DNA of 55,279 nt from UBA1014 sp964344035 (GCA_964344035.1 CAYFLK010000018.1:1-55279), one strand, 5' to 3'. Shown: positions 43,052 to 52,691, counted from the stretch's first letter. Translations and numbers: made by a program. Notes: generated from the sequence alone by a model not told the origin.

Positions 43052-44556
43052 GAATGATACACTCAAAACTACTAATTGTCGGCTTCCTTGTTTTTGCGGC
43101 TATCCCGGCTGTGTTGCAACCTCTAGGCGCCCAGGATCGTGTGGGACAGGCGGTGGTGCGCATCACCAGCTACCGTCAGGGTCCGGACTGGGCAAACCCC
43201 TGGCGCATGAACCCGACTGATACCGGTCACGGCAGCGGGTTCCTCATCGGCAACAACTGGATACTGACCAATGCCCACGTCGTCAGCGATTCCCGGTTGC
43301 TGCTCGTCAACAAGCTCACCAGTCCCGAACCGTTCATCGCGGAAGTCGCGGGGATTGCCCATGATTCAGACCTGGCCCTGCTGCGAGTAAAAAATGAGCG
43401 TTTTTACCATGATATGGCGCCCCTCGAATTCGGCGGGATCCCGGAACTGCGGAGCAGGGTCCAGGCCTATGGATATCCCCTCGGCGGCCAGGAACTGGCG
43501 CGCACGGAAGGTGTGATATCACGAATTGAATTCGGCACCTACATCCACCCGGGAGTGGACTCGCACCTTCTCGTGCAAACCGATTCGGCAATCAACCCGG
43601 GAAACAGCGGAGGACCGGTTGTACAGGACGGACGCGCGGTTGGAGTGGCTTTCCAGTCAAACTTGCGCCTCAACGACGTCGGATACTTCATACCAGTGCC
43701 GCTGATAAAGCGCTTCATCCGGGACTTTGAAACCGGCAGTTACGCGGGTGTCCCGGAAATCGGGATTCAAACCAGCAGTCTTCTCAACCGTCATCAGCGC
43801 GAGTACCTCGGCCTTTCCGGGGACGTAGGCGGAGTGCTCATTGATCGTGTGATCCCCCACTCCTCCGTGGACGGGATCCTGGAGGAAGGGGATGTGCTGG
43901 TCCGCATTGCCGGCAAACCCATCGACCGTGCAGGAATGGTGCAGTTTGGCGAACACCGGGTCGCATTTTTCATTGAAGCGGAACACCTGCAAATCGGAGA
44001 ATCACTGGAGATGCGGGTTTGGAGGGAAAAACGGTATGTGGATGTTACCGTGGTTTTGAAACCCCCGCCTTTCAGCCGGGAACTGCGCAACAGTTATGAC
44101 TTCCTCCCTGAATACCTGATCTTCGGGGGCCTCGTCTTCATCGCGCTTAACCGTGACTACATGCAGTCAACCGGCAAGCGCTCTCCCGCGCTCGCTTGCG
44201 AACACTGGTTCCGCGAAGTGGAACAGCCTCACACCCGACGTCCACAGGTGGTGCTTGTTTCCCGGGTGCTCCCCTCCCCGGTCAACTCCGGTTACACCGG
44301 GCTGCGCAACTTCGTTGTCCATGAAGTCAATGGAACTCCGGTGCGTTCACTCGCGCACCTCGATTATCTGCTCAACGCCCTTGCCGATTCTACCATGAAT
44401 GTCGTCTTCACCAGCGAATGGGAACCGATGCCTGTCGTGCTGAACCTGTTAGACGCGCGCAAACAGCATGATGCAATATTGCTCGCATACGGTGTGCCCT
44501 CCGCGCGCAGGATCCACCCTTCATCCGCATCCCCGGTTAATCGCAATGCAGATTGA
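43048..44556 (+). CDS. HtrA/Deg-type serine protease
   Basis: Signal peptide at residues 1-29. Trypsin-like domain with a complete triad: His77 in ILTNAHVV, Asp108 in HDSDLALL, and Ser187 in GNSGGP, followed by AVGVAFQ. A PDZ-like region (about 230-330; DRVIPHSSVDGILEEGDVLV) and a second C-terminal region (about 360-500) resemble plant/eukaryotic Deg layouts. ATG 43048 is used because it overlaps the uppP stop as ATGA and has GGTGGA upstream; GTG 43039 is the alternative. Acts in the periplasm on damaged or regulatory proteins. Confidence 0.88.
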   Translation: MRMIHSKLLIVGFLVFAAIPAVLQPLGAQDRVGQAVVRITSYRQGPDWANPWRMNPTDTGHGSGFLIGNNWILTNAHVVSDSRLLLVNKLTSPEPFIAEVAGIAHDSDLALLRVKNERFYHDMAPLEFGGIPELRSRVQAYGYPLGGQELARTEGVISRIEFGTYIHPGVDSHLLVQTDSAINPGNSGGPVVQDGRAVGVAFQSNLRLNDVGYFIPVPLIKRFIRDFETGSYAGVPEIGIQTSSLLNRHQREYLGLSGDVGGVLIDRVIPHSSVDGILEEGDVLVRIAGKPIDRAGMVQFGEHRVAFFIEAEHLQIGESLEMRVWREKRYVDVTVVLKPPPFSRELRNSYDFLPEYLIFGGLVFIALNRDYMQSTGKRSPALACEHWFREVEQPHTRRPQVVLVSRVLPSPVNSGYTGLRNFVVHEVNGTPVRSLAHLDYLLNALADSTMNVVFTSEWEPMPVVLNLLDARKQHDAILLAYGVPSARRIHPSSASPVNRNAD

Positions 44557-46102
44557 ATCTCGCGCCGCACTTTGTCTTAAAACCGGATTGCTCGGATTTG
44601 TGCTGCTTGTGCATTGCTTTCCGCTCAAAGCGGAAACCCTTGAAAAGTGGGATTCCCGTGTGGTCACCATCAAATCGTACCAGCAGGAACACGACTGGCG
44701 GATTCCCTGGAACAAAAAGGAAATTCGCACTCGCGCGGGGATGGCGTTGGTGATCCGAAAACCTGGTCCGCAGACCGCCGACAATCAGACCCGTTTCCTG
44801 CTCACCAACGCTGACCTGGCAGCGAACGCAACCCTGATTGAAGTAACGCGCAAAGATGATCCACACCCATACCGGGCTCTTACCCGGAAAATAGATCACG
44901 CCCTGAATGTCGCACTGCTTCAGGTTGAGGACACTGAGTTCTGGAAAACCCTGAACCCGGTTGAATGGGGAAAGGCCGCAAAAGGCAAACTTACGGTTTT
45001 GCACACTCAACCCGGAACAGAAATGAAATTAGCTGAAGGAGAGCTGGAACGGGTGAGCGTCGGACACAGGCAGCTTCGTGACGCGTGGCTGCCGATTCTG
45101 CAGATCAATCTCAAGACCCCTCCTCCCCAGGGCGCCCTCGTGATCCAGGAAGACCGCGCCGTGGGGATGGTGTTGAATTCGTCACAAGGAGCGGTAAACG
45201 CTCTTCCGGCGCAATTGATCCGCTTGTTCCTTGAAGCCTCAGCGGACAATCCTGATGCGGGGCTTCCTCAGCGCGGTTTCCAGTGGACCTCCCTTCCCCA
45301 GCAAAGCATGTCCGATCATTTCCGTATTCCTGCTGGGAATGCCGGGATTTGGATCAGCCGCGTCCTCCCCTACGGTACCGGTTCCGGAGTGCTCAAAGCA
45401 GGTGATTTCCTGACCGCAATCGGGGAATGGAAGATCGATCAAAACGGTAAAATACAACACCCCGTCTGGGGAAAAACCCTGTTCGACATACTTTTCCTGG
45501 ATGAACTCAGGCCCGGGAACAGAGTTGCCTTTACGGTCATCCGTGACGGTTCAGAACTTGTTCTTTCCGCACGCGTTTCTAATTTCAGGGAAAATGGACG
45601 GATGGTCCCCCTGAAACGTATCGGGGTGCCGCCGCGCTATGTGATCCGCTGGGGGCTGCTGTTTCAGGAATTGACCCTCAATTACCTGCAGGTGTGGGGG
45701 AACAACTGGCAGACTCGCGCTCCTTTGAGATTGAGACTGTTCATGCAGCTGGATCGAAACAGTCCCGGTGGAAGCTCCGTAAGCTGGAACGGCTTGTCTG
45801 CGCCGGATGTAAAGACGGATCATCAGCGTAGAGTGGTAGTGCTGTCACAGGTGCTCCCTGATGAAATCAACATCGGCTACCAGGATTTGAACAATATCGT
45901 CGTCACCCATGTAAACGGCAGGCAAATCCAAAATCTAGAATCGCTTGTTTCTGCCTTCGAAAAGCCTTCAGGTGACTTCCATCTGCTTGAGTTCCTCCCC
46001 GGAAGCGAACGTCGCCAGGTTATTCTACCGGACAAACTGCTTGATTCGGCAAATGCGCGCATACTGAGTAACTTCCAGATTCCCGGCATACAATCCCTTT
46101 GA
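44546..46102 (+). CDS. HtrA-like pseudoprotease paralogue
   Basis: Same layout and length (518 residues) as the preceding htrA: signal peptide, trypsin-like domain, PDZ (SRVLPYGTGSGVLKAGDFL) and second C-terminal region (VVLSQVLPDEINIGYQDL). All three catalytic positions are changed: His to Asp90 (LLTNADLAA), Asp to Asn121 (DHALNVALL), and GNSGGP to PPPQGALV. The reading frame is intact, so loss of catalysis looks selected rather than accidental. ATG 44546 overlaps the htrA stop by 11 nt, suggesting coupling. It may be a chaperone or regulator of its active partner. Confidence 0.8.
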   Translation: MQIESRAALCLKTGLLGFVLLVHCFPLKAETLEKWDSRVVTIKSYQQEHDWRIPWNKKEIRTRAGMALVIRKPGPQTADNQTRFLLTNADLAANATLIEVTRKDDPHPYRALTRKIDHALNVALLQVEDTEFWKTLNPVEWGKAAKGKLTVLHTQPGTEMKLAEGELERVSVGHRQLRDAWLPILQINLKTPPPQGALVIQEDRAVGMVLNSSQGAVNALPAQLIRLFLEASADNPDAGLPQRGFQWTSLPQQSMSDHFRIPAGNAGIWISRVLPYGTGSGVLKAGDFLTAIGEWKIDQNGKIQHPVWGKTLFDILFLDELRPGNRVAFTVIRDGSELVLSARVSNFRENGRMVPLKRIGVPPRYVIRWGLLFQELTLNYLQVWGNNWQTRAPLRLRLFMQLDRNSPGGSSVSWNGLSAPDVKTDHQRRVVVLSQVLPDEINIGYQDLNNIVVTHVNGRQIQNLESLVSAFEKPSGDFHLLEFLPGSERRQVILPDKLLDSANARILSNFQIPGIQSL

Positions 46103-46110
46103 ACGCGCGT

Positions 46111-47178
46111 ATGCATCAGCCCCCGGTTTATGCGGAAGATCATTCATCCCTGCAGTCCTATCTTGAATCCGTGGGCAAATGGGTGCTGAGCGAAACCCTG
46201 TCGCGTATCGACGGGCATCAACCTGTCGCGCACCTGCAGACGCTGATGCGTGACTACCCCTTGAGAGGGGGGAAACGTTTCCGGCCGGCGCTCGTGCTGC
46301 TCTGTTGTGAATTGTGCGGGGGAGACCCACAAAAGGCGATCGTGTCGGCAACCGCATATGAACTCTTCCACAACTTCGCGCTGATACATGACGATATTGA
46401 AGATGAATCGGAAACACGCAGGGGCACTCCCGCTTTGCATCGGCAGCACGGAATCCCCCTGGCCCTCAACGCCGGGGATGCCCTGCTCGGACTGGTGCAT
46501 GAAACCCTGCTGGAAAACCGGACCCTGCTGGGAGAACACGTTTCCGGGAGAGTTCTGCAACACCTGATCCTGGTGATGCGTAAAACCTTTGAGGGGCAGG
46601 CAATGGACATCGGTTGGGTCCGGGATGGGGTTTTTCCCAGGCGTCAGGAATTCTGGGCCATGATTGAAAGAAAAACCGGCTGGTATTCCGGGAGAGGTCC
46701 CTGCCAGTGTGGGGGTTTGATTACCGGGGCCCCTGAATCCAAGCTGGATGTTCTTGGACGCTTCGGAGAAGCCTTGGGAACAGGGTTTCAAATCCGGGAC
46801 GACGTGCTCAATCTCACTGAATCAAGCGAACAGTACGCACCGAACGGTATCCGTGGAGGATACGGAAAAGAGCGGGGGGGAGATCTTGCCGAAGGAAAAC
46901 GGACATTGATTATTCTCGAAATGCTTGAACGTCTGCCTGGCGATGATGCGGACCGGGTACGGAAGCTGCTGCTTCAACCCCGTGAACAGGTCGGGCTCTT
47001 GGAAATCGAATGGTGCATCGAACAGGCTCACCTGTCCGGTGCGCTGGATGAGGTACAAGAAGTAGCCCGCAAACAGGCCAAAACAGCCGGGCTTGAACTT
47101 GCGCAGTTTGCCGATGGTCCCGCGCGAATTCTGCTCATGCAACTGCTGGATTTCCTCACGCTGCAGCGGACCATGTGA
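46111..47178 (+). CDS. Trans-polyprenyl diphosphate synthase
   Basis: Condenses isopentenyl diphosphate onto an allylic diphosphate. First Asp-rich motif HDDIEDESETRRG with LHRQHG, second motif GFQIRDDVLNL, and GGKRFRPAL for substrate phosphate binding. The region ERKTGWYSGRGPCQCGGLI is unusual: the expected KTA helix is KTG followed by a Trp-Tyr. 356 residues. A TTG at 46099 overlaps the previous stop as TTGA; ATG 46111 is used here. Product length cannot be read from the sequence. Confidence 0.85.
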   Translation: MHQPPVYAEDHSSLQSYLESVGKWVLSETLSRIDGHQPVAHLQTLMRDYPLRGGKRFRPALVLLCCELCGGDPQKAIVSATAYELFHNFALIHDDIEDESETRRGTPALHRQHGIPLALNAGDALLGLVHETLLENRTLLGEHVSGRVLQHLILVMRKTFEGQAMDIGWVRDGVFPRRQEFWAMIERKTGWYSGRGPCQCGGLITGAPESKLDVLGRFGEALGTGFQIRDDVLNLTESSEQYAPNGIRGGYGKERGGDLAEGKRTLIILEMLERLPGDDADRVRKLLLQPREQVGLLEIEWCIEQAHLSGALDEVQEVARKQAKTAGLELAQFADGPARILLMQLLDFLTLQRTM

Positions 47179-47358
47179 CCTCCGGTTCCGGGGATTGCAC
47201 TTGCATTTCACGCTGTAACTGATACGCTTATTTACCTTGTTTTAAATTCTATCAAATATCTTCATTAACCAATGTCCGGTTACTATCCGGACGAAATATT
47301 CATCGTCAGGACACAACGGCTTGGTTCTCATGGCCTTACTCCTGACCCCAAAAAACCT

Positions 47359-47445
47359 GCCGAGGTGGTGGAATTGGTAGACACGCTGTCTTGAGGGGGC
47401 AGTGGGCGTTCGCCCGTGCGGGTTCGATTCCCGCTCTCGGCACCA
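47359..47445 (+). tRNA. tRNA-Leu (anticodon GAG)
   Basis: Acceptor GCCGAGG with TCTCGGC (last pair G-U), anticodon stem CTGTC/GGCAG closing TTGAGGG (GAG), long variable arm, T arm GCGGG-TTCGATT-CCCGC, discriminator A and encoded CCA. Confidence 0.95.
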
Positions 47446-47776
47446 CATCATATACAATTTAATATTAATATCAATTAGATATAAAACTGTTTTAGTACTA
47501 TTTTATGCCTGGCTGACACACTCATTGTCACACTCAGGCAATGAAACAATTTGCTTTTTTCCTGTTTAAGCGCTCCACAAACAGCACCTATCACTTCCGT
47601 TCTGTCAATCCCACAGTATCTGTCTGCGGTCCAGGTTGGCTCCATTCCAAATTACTTTAAAAATAAGTTCTACCCGTTAGGCGTAATTCTCAATTGCGTC
47701 AGTTGAAGACTGAGCATCTTGTCATCAAGTGATATTCTTGTGCTTGATGTTTGTTCAAATTGCAGAGGTCTAAGCA

Positions 47777-48004
47777 ATGGATTTGACCAGCGCTGAGTCG
47801 ATAACCGCGGTATCGGACAGGGAACTCTTGGATATTCCTGCTCAGAGCACTTATGACCTATTCCGATTGACTGCCCTGAGCAACCCGCAAGGAAAAGCAC
47901 TTACTTACCTAGACGCTGCCTGGCAGGATTCTTCAGCACATACTTTCACCTTCTTCGCCTGCTGCATATCTTGCGAACCGCTAGTTTTAAACGTACATTC
48001 TTGA
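47777..48004 (+). pseudogene. N-terminal remnant of an acyl-CoA synthetase
   Basis: The first 45 residues (DIPAQSTYDLFRLTALSNPQGKALTYLDA) look like the start of an AMP-binding fatty-acyl-CoA synthetase, where STYDLF..TA leads into ALTYLD. The frame then runs out of similarity at HTFTF and stops, and similarity seems to continue weakly in another frame. No downstream body of the enzyme exists. The remaining 47446-48361 stretch shows nothing else besides the fbpA promoter. Confidence 0.3.
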
Positions 48005-48276
48005 CCCGTCCAAAACATAATCCACGCACCCGGAATCCACCACTCCAACTGGTGATTTGCTGTAGGCATCAACACGAGTCACCCCGCGGGATTGTCCTCA
48101 CACGCAAATAGCCTACTGATTTATTTCACGAATTGTTCGTACCCCTCGGGGAACTTGAATGGAATTTTCAGAACCCCTTCCCGGCAACCGGCGACTTGGA
48201 GCAAATCCACTCTGCCTGGCTGAAGAAGCCTCGAAGAATATAAAACTGCAAAATATTGGAAATTCGTAAAAACCTG

Positions 48277-48305
48277 TTGACATGAACTAGCTAACTCATT
48301 ATAGT
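48277..48305 (+). promoter_or_regulatory. fbpA promoter with embedded palindrome
   Basis: TTGACA, 17-bp spacer, TATAGT, start near 48312. The spacer holds an imperfect 18-bp palindrome ATGAACTAGCTAACTCAT (14 of 18 positions symmetric) at 48282-48299, placed where a repressor would block RNA polymerase. AATCATTTTCATTA further down is also Fur-like. It lies 57 nt before the start codon with a strong AGGAGG. Regulator unknown; DtxR/IdeR or Fur are candidates. Confidence 0.7.
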
Positions 48306-48361
48306 AGTATTTACTAATTATTTAATTATCGATTCACTAATCATTTTCATTAGGAGGCATA

Positions 48362-49390
48362 ATGTTAAAGCGAGCATTAGCGGTCATGGCGCTCTTCCTC
48401 TCCAGCTTTCAGGTTCAGGCGGCAGGCGAGGTCAACGTGCTTTCGTCCCGGCAGGAGTTTCTGTTGAGGCCATTCCTCGAAAAATTCGTGGATGAATCCG
48501 GCATCAAGGTCAACGTAGCCTATCTCAAGAAGGGTTTGCTGGAGCGGCTTCAACAGCAGCCCGGTGCAGTGGACCTTGTGTTGACGGTGGACATCGCAAA
48601 CCTGACCAAGATGTCCGACGCCGGCCTCTTTCAGCCGCACGGCTCTTCAGTAGTTTACCAGAATGTCCCACCGCAGTTCCGGGATTCCCAAGGCCGTTGG
48701 ACCGCCCTGACCACCCGTGCCCGGATCATCTACTACTCGCTCGACCGGGTAAAGCCGGAGGAAATACCAAATTATGAAAACTTGGCGGATGCCAAGTGGC
48801 GGGGACGCATCTGCATCCGTTCCGGCTACCACAACTATAACATAGCGCTCATTTCCTCGATGATTGAGCATCATGGCACTAGAGCCACCAAGAACTGGCT
48901 GACAGGGCTGAAGGCAAACCTCGCACGCAAACCGCAAGGCAACGACCGTGGACAAGTCAAGGCTATTTACGAAGGATTTTGTGATGTATCGGTAGGCAAT
49001 ACCTATTACATGGGAAAGATGCTGGCCAATCCGAAGCAGCAGGCGTGGGCCGCTTCAGTAGGCATCCTCTTTCCGAACCAGGAGAATCGCGGGACCCATA
49101 TGAACGTCTCCGGAGGGGCGGTCGCAGCTAAGGCCCGCAACCATTCCGAGGCAGTCAAGCTGCTGGAATTCCTTACTGGTGAACACTCGCAGTATCTTTA
49201 TGCCGAGGTAAACCACGAATACCCGGTCAAGTCAGGTGTCGGGCTTTCCTTGATAGTGCGCGGCTTTGGCAGCCGGCAGGCCGGGATCAAGAACGGCAAG
49301 TTTCGCCAGGATTCCCTGGATCTAACACGCATCGGCGCCAGGCGCAACGAAGCGATCCGCCTGTTGGACGAAGTCCGTTTTGACCAATAA
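48362..49390 (+). CDS. Iron(III) ABC transporter substrate-binding protein (FbpA/FutA type)
   Basis: Periplasmic iron-binding protein, 342 residues, with signal peptide (1-21). VLSSRQEFLLRPFLEKF corresponds to the opening of the FbpA/FutA fold; NVPPQFRDSQGRWTALTTRARIIYYS and CDVSVGNTYYMGKML include the tyrosines that coordinate Fe3+ in the family. Preceded by AGGAGG and a strong promoter with an operator-like palindrome. Its permease lies 1.4 kb downstream beyond an opposite-strand gene, an atypical split. Confidence 0.9.
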   Translation: MLKRALAVMALFLSSFQVQAAGEVNVLSSRQEFLLRPFLEKFVDESGIKVNVAYLKKGLLERLQQQPGAVDLVLTVDIANLTKMSDAGLFQPHGSSVVYQNVPPQFRDSQGRWTALTTRARIIYYSLDRVKPEEIPNYENLADAKWRGRICIRSGYHNYNIALISSMIEHHGTRATKNWLTGLKANLARKPQGNDRGQVKAIYEGFCDVSVGNTYYMGKMLANPKQQAWAASVGILFPNQENRGTHMNVSGGAVAAKARNHSEAVKLLEFLTGEHSQYLYAEVNHEYPVKSGVGLSLIVRGFGSRQAGIKNGKFRQDSLDLTRIGARRNEAIRLLDEVRFDQ

Positions 49391-49587
49391 TGAAAAAACT
49401 GCAATTATCTCGATAACCGGAATGTCATGTACGTATGCGTTTGCTTTGCTGTAATATAAACTCAGATTCGTCAAAGCGCCTCTTGCGTTGCGTCCAGAGG
49501 TTGACGTTTCATCCTGATGGTCAATCCTACAAACGGTAATTTGAGCCGAAAAATCAAGGAACAACCACGTTTTCCGGGATCATGCCC

Positions 49588-50403
49588 TCAGTTCAGGATG
49601 AATTTACGGGCGGCGTCTAATGTTTTTTGCTTGGAAATCCCGCATTGCTTTTGGAGAAATTCCGCTACCGTACCGCGTTCGTTGATTTTGCGGATAAAGC
49701 GCTCCATACGCCCGTACTTCTCCTCCACCAGCGATTCGGTTTTGCGGTAGTCACATTCAATCGCGCTTAGTAGTTCACTATCCAGTGCAGCCCAAGCCTC
49801 GGCGGTCATCGCCACCAGCAACGCGGAAATTGCTCCGGTGCGGTCGCGTCCTGCATCGCAGTGGAGGAGCACCTTATTCCCGGAAATCATTGACAACATT
49901 ATATTGTCCAGAAACCTGCAGGCCGCCCCTCGCATTTCCGGATTTTCCCAACTCTTCAGAAACTCCAGGTCGTTGAGCTGGGTATCCGGGTTGAAGTAGC
50001 GTCCTATGTTTTTCCCACCATCTTCATGGCAAAAATAACGCTCGCCACGGTAAGGAGAATAGTTCAGGGAGTATATCACTTCCGGGTTCCCTACTTTCTC
50101 GCAGCTCCATCCGGAAAACCAGCCTGAGGAACGGTGAAGCACATCTTCACGGAACAGGCGTCTACCCATGCAATGGTTGATGCTGGCGCCAAGGTCGCGG
50201 TGGTTCATGTCCTGGTAAAATCCCTCCCAACGGACAGCCAGCGGCAGTTCGCCCGAAAACCCTAGAAGACTCCGGTACTTGACCCAGCCCATGAAAAGCA
50301 GCATCGCCAGGATCAGGACAGAAAACAGGAGTGCCAGTATCTTCAGGATTGTTTTTGATTTGGACACGACTCTGATTACAATTTTTTGAGATGAATAACC
50401 CAA
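49588..50403 (-). CDS. Membrane-anchored protein-tyrosine-phosphatase-like protein
   Basis: A hydrophobic helix at residues 19-41 (ILKILALLFSVLILAMLLFMG) anchors the protein, and the rest is a cysteine phosphatase: the P-loop HCDAGRDRTG has Cys182 and Arg188 (Cx5R), with Asp-containing upstream loops. This loop is close to bacterial DUF-type tyrosine phosphatases. The domain seems to face the periplasm or cytosol depending on topology. Start TTG 50403 is weak; GTG at 50367 is possible. It interrupts the fbpA-fbpB order on the other strand. Confidence 0.75.
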   Translation of the reverse strand: MGYSSQKIVIRVVSKSKTILKILALLFSVLILAMLLFMGWVKYRSLLGFSGELPLAVRWEGFYQDMNHRDLGASINHCMGRRLFREDVLHRSSGWFSGWSCEKVGNPEVIYSLNYSPYRGERYFCHEDGGKNIGRYFNPDTQLNDLEFLKSWENPEMRGAACRFLDNIMLSMISGNKVLLHCDAGRDRTGAISALLVAMTAEAWAALDSELLSAIECDYRKTESLVEEKYGRMERFIRKINERGTVAEFLQKQCGISKQKTLDAARKFILN

Positions 50404-50580
50404 AGTATTCCCGAACCCTAGAAAAGAGGAAAGCTGCTTCTGGCATCATTCACGCCGGTTCTCGCAATATGCTCTGGCTTCACTCAGTACTTCGCCTTTA
50501 CGATACTATAAAATTATGATAGGCTAACCGCTAATCTTTGAAAAGCGGTGGTGGATTCAACCCATCCTTCTCAAGTCATA

Positions 50581-50718
50581 ATGGAATACATCCTGACACT
50601 TTACCAGATGCGGGAGTCCAGGGAACCGGTCAAGTCGGTCCACCTTTCAGAAAAGAATGGAGTCAACCCACCGACAGTACAGGCAATGTTTGAGCGAATG
50701 AAGTGTGAGGGGGGTTGA
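50581..50718 (+). pseudogene. Truncated DtxR/MntR-type repressor fragment
   Basis: A 45-residue frame (open from GTG 50551) matches the N-terminal winged helix of DtxR-family metal repressors: EYILTLYQ, then VKSVHLSEKNGVNPPTVQAMF, the recognition helix, and ERMKCEGG. It stops after a G6 run; adding a G gives GLIHI, the expected continuation, but no metal-binding or dimer domain follows. It lies 94 nt upstream of the iron permease gene. A remnant or a minimal protein; function unknown. Confidence 0.5.
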
Positions 50719-50812
50719 TCCATATTCGAGCCTGTGAGAAATTCAGCAAGAACCGCGCTCCAGCCCTTTCCAGCGGCTTGCATACCTGATCCCCAATCTC
50801 CGTCAGCCATTC

Positions 50813-52525
50813 ATGTTACATCGCACCTCCCGTTGGTCCTGGTTTACAGCAGCACTCGGTTTGCTCTTCTCGGTCCCGGTGGCGGCGATTGTGGCGCTGG
50901 CCTTTTCGGCGCAAATGGGTGTCTGGTCTCACCTGGCATCAACGGTTCTTCCGGGTTACCTCGCCAATACAGTGTTTCTTGCACTGGGAGTGGGATTCGG
51001 CACGTTCCTGATCGGTGTCGGCACAGGCTGGCTTGTTGCAATGCGGGAGTTCCCGGGACGTCGGGTGCTGGAGTGGGCGCTGCTGCTGCCGATGGCGTTT
51101 CCGGGATATGTATTGGCGATTGTGTATGTCGAGGTTTTCGAGTACGCAGGCCCCGTGCAGTCGCTGCTACGCGAGGGTTTCGGGTGGCGCTCTCCCCGTG
51201 ATTACTGGTTCCCGGACATCGCGTCTGTCGGCGGCGCTGTCTTCCTGCTCTCGCTGGCACTCTATCCTTATGTATACCTGCTCGCGCGCAACGCTTTCAT
51301 TCAACAGGCATCGGTGCTGCTGGAAGCCAGCAGGATGTTGGGACGCCCCCCCCGGAAGGCATTTTGGGAAGTGGCTTTGCCCCAGGCGCGTCCGGCAATC
51401 ATTGTCGGCATCAGCCTGGCGTTGATGGAAACCCTCGCGGATTTTGGGACCGTCCAGCTTTTGGCCGTACCGACCTTCACCACCGGAATTTACCACACCT
51501 GGTTAGGCACCAACAACGCTCCAGGAGCCGCCCAACTCGCGCTTTCCCTGCTCGGTGGGATCTCCCTGCTTTTCATGCTGGAACGCTTGTCCCGACGCCG
51601 GCAGCGTTTTCACTCGCGCGCAACAGCAACCAAATTCCCCCAGCGTCATCGTAGTTCAGGGTTGTATGGCTTGCTGGCCTTGCTGGCGGGGGCCTTTCCG
51701 CTGGTGCTTGGCTTTCTGTTTCCCGCGCTTTTCCTGCTGGGCTGGACCATCCAGAGTTGGGAACGGCTGCCGCTGGACCGTTTCCTGGACGACGCAGGGC
51801 ACAGCTTGTTACTCGCAATATTAACGGCGGGGTTGGCAGTAATTCTGGGGGTGGTTTTGGGCTACGGAATGCGGTTGAACAGACAACTGCTCGTGCGCAT
51901 GCTCATCCGCATCGTCAGCTTGGGCTACGCCATACCGGGACCCGTGGTGGCACTGGGACTGCTGATTCCACTTTCACAGCTGGATCAGCTTCTCAATCCA
52001 TGGCTGGAGAGGCAGTTCGGGATTGGCGCCGCTTACCTGCTGAGCGGCACTTTGTTTATCCTCATCGCGGCTTACCTCACCCGTTTTCTAGCCTTGGCGT
52101 TTGGCGCCGCCGAATCAGGACTGGCACACATCACTCCCGGCATGGACGAAGCAAGCCGGGCCCTTGGCAAAAGCACTTTACGCACCCTGTTTACCGTGCA
52201 CGTGCCGTTGCTGCGGGGAAGCCTTTTGATTGCGCTTCTGCTGGTGTTTGTTGATGTGATGAAAGAGCTTCCTGCCACGCTCATGCTGCGCCCTTTCAAC
52301 TTCAATACCCTCGCTACGCGCGTTTACGGATATGCTTCAGATGAAATGCTGGAACCTGCCGCCCTGTGGTGTCTGGCTATTGTAGTGGTGGGACTTGCTC
52401 CGGTGATCCTGCTCAACATTCAATTGCGGAAGGCACACGCCGTTCGGGAAACCCCGTCTCACCGCTTGATGCTGGTTGCAGACATTCCTGATGCGTCACC
52501 TACTCCGGAAGATGCACATGCGTGA
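50813..52525 (+). CDS. Iron(III) ABC transporter permease (FbpB type)
   Basis: Fused-permease protein with about twelve helices in two halves (about residues 50-260 and 315-535). EAA-type loops are visible: LEASRMLGRPPRKAFWEVALP in the first half and EASRALGKSTLRTLFTVHVP in the second. It matches FbpB/FutB-like permeases and is the probable partner of the binding protein at 48362. The ATG has no clear ribosome site. No ATPase gene follows. Confidence 0.9.
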   Translation: MLHRTSRWSWFTAALGLLFSVPVAAIVALAFSAQMGVWSHLASTVLPGYLANTVFLALGVGFGTFLIGVGTGWLVAMREFPGRRVLEWALLLPMAFPGYVLAIVYVEVFEYAGPVQSLLREGFGWRSPRDYWFPDIASVGGAVFLLSLALYPYVYLLARNAFIQQASVLLEASRMLGRPPRKAFWEVALPQARPAIIVGISLALMETLADFGTVQLLAVPTFTTGIYHTWLGTNNAPGAAQLALSLLGGISLLFMLERLSRRRQRFHSRATATKFPQRHRSSGLYGLLALLAGAFPLVLGFLFPALFLLGWTIQSWERLPLDRFLDDAGHSLLLAILTAGLAVILGVVLGYGMRLNRQLLVRMLIRIVSLGYAIPGPVVALGLLIPLSQLDQLLNPWLERQFGIGAAYLLSGTLFILIAAYLTRFLALAFGAAESGLAHITPGMDEASRALGKSTLRTLFTVHVPLLRGSLLIALLLVFVDVMKELPATLMLRPFNFNTLATRVYGYASDEMLEPAALWCLAIVVVGLAPVILLNIQLRKAHAVRETPSHRLMLVADIPDASPTPEDAHA

Positions 52526-52691
52526 ATACTTCCGGAAAAGCCGGACAAATGCACAATTCCGTATTCACGTGTTTTTTGATCCGCTTATGCGCAACCACCC
52601 CGATGCGTGCTTTTTTAATGCGGAAATACGCATAAACCGCGATGCAGTTTGGGGGAACTGACTTACCTGGTTGATCGACCGTTCCGGACTT

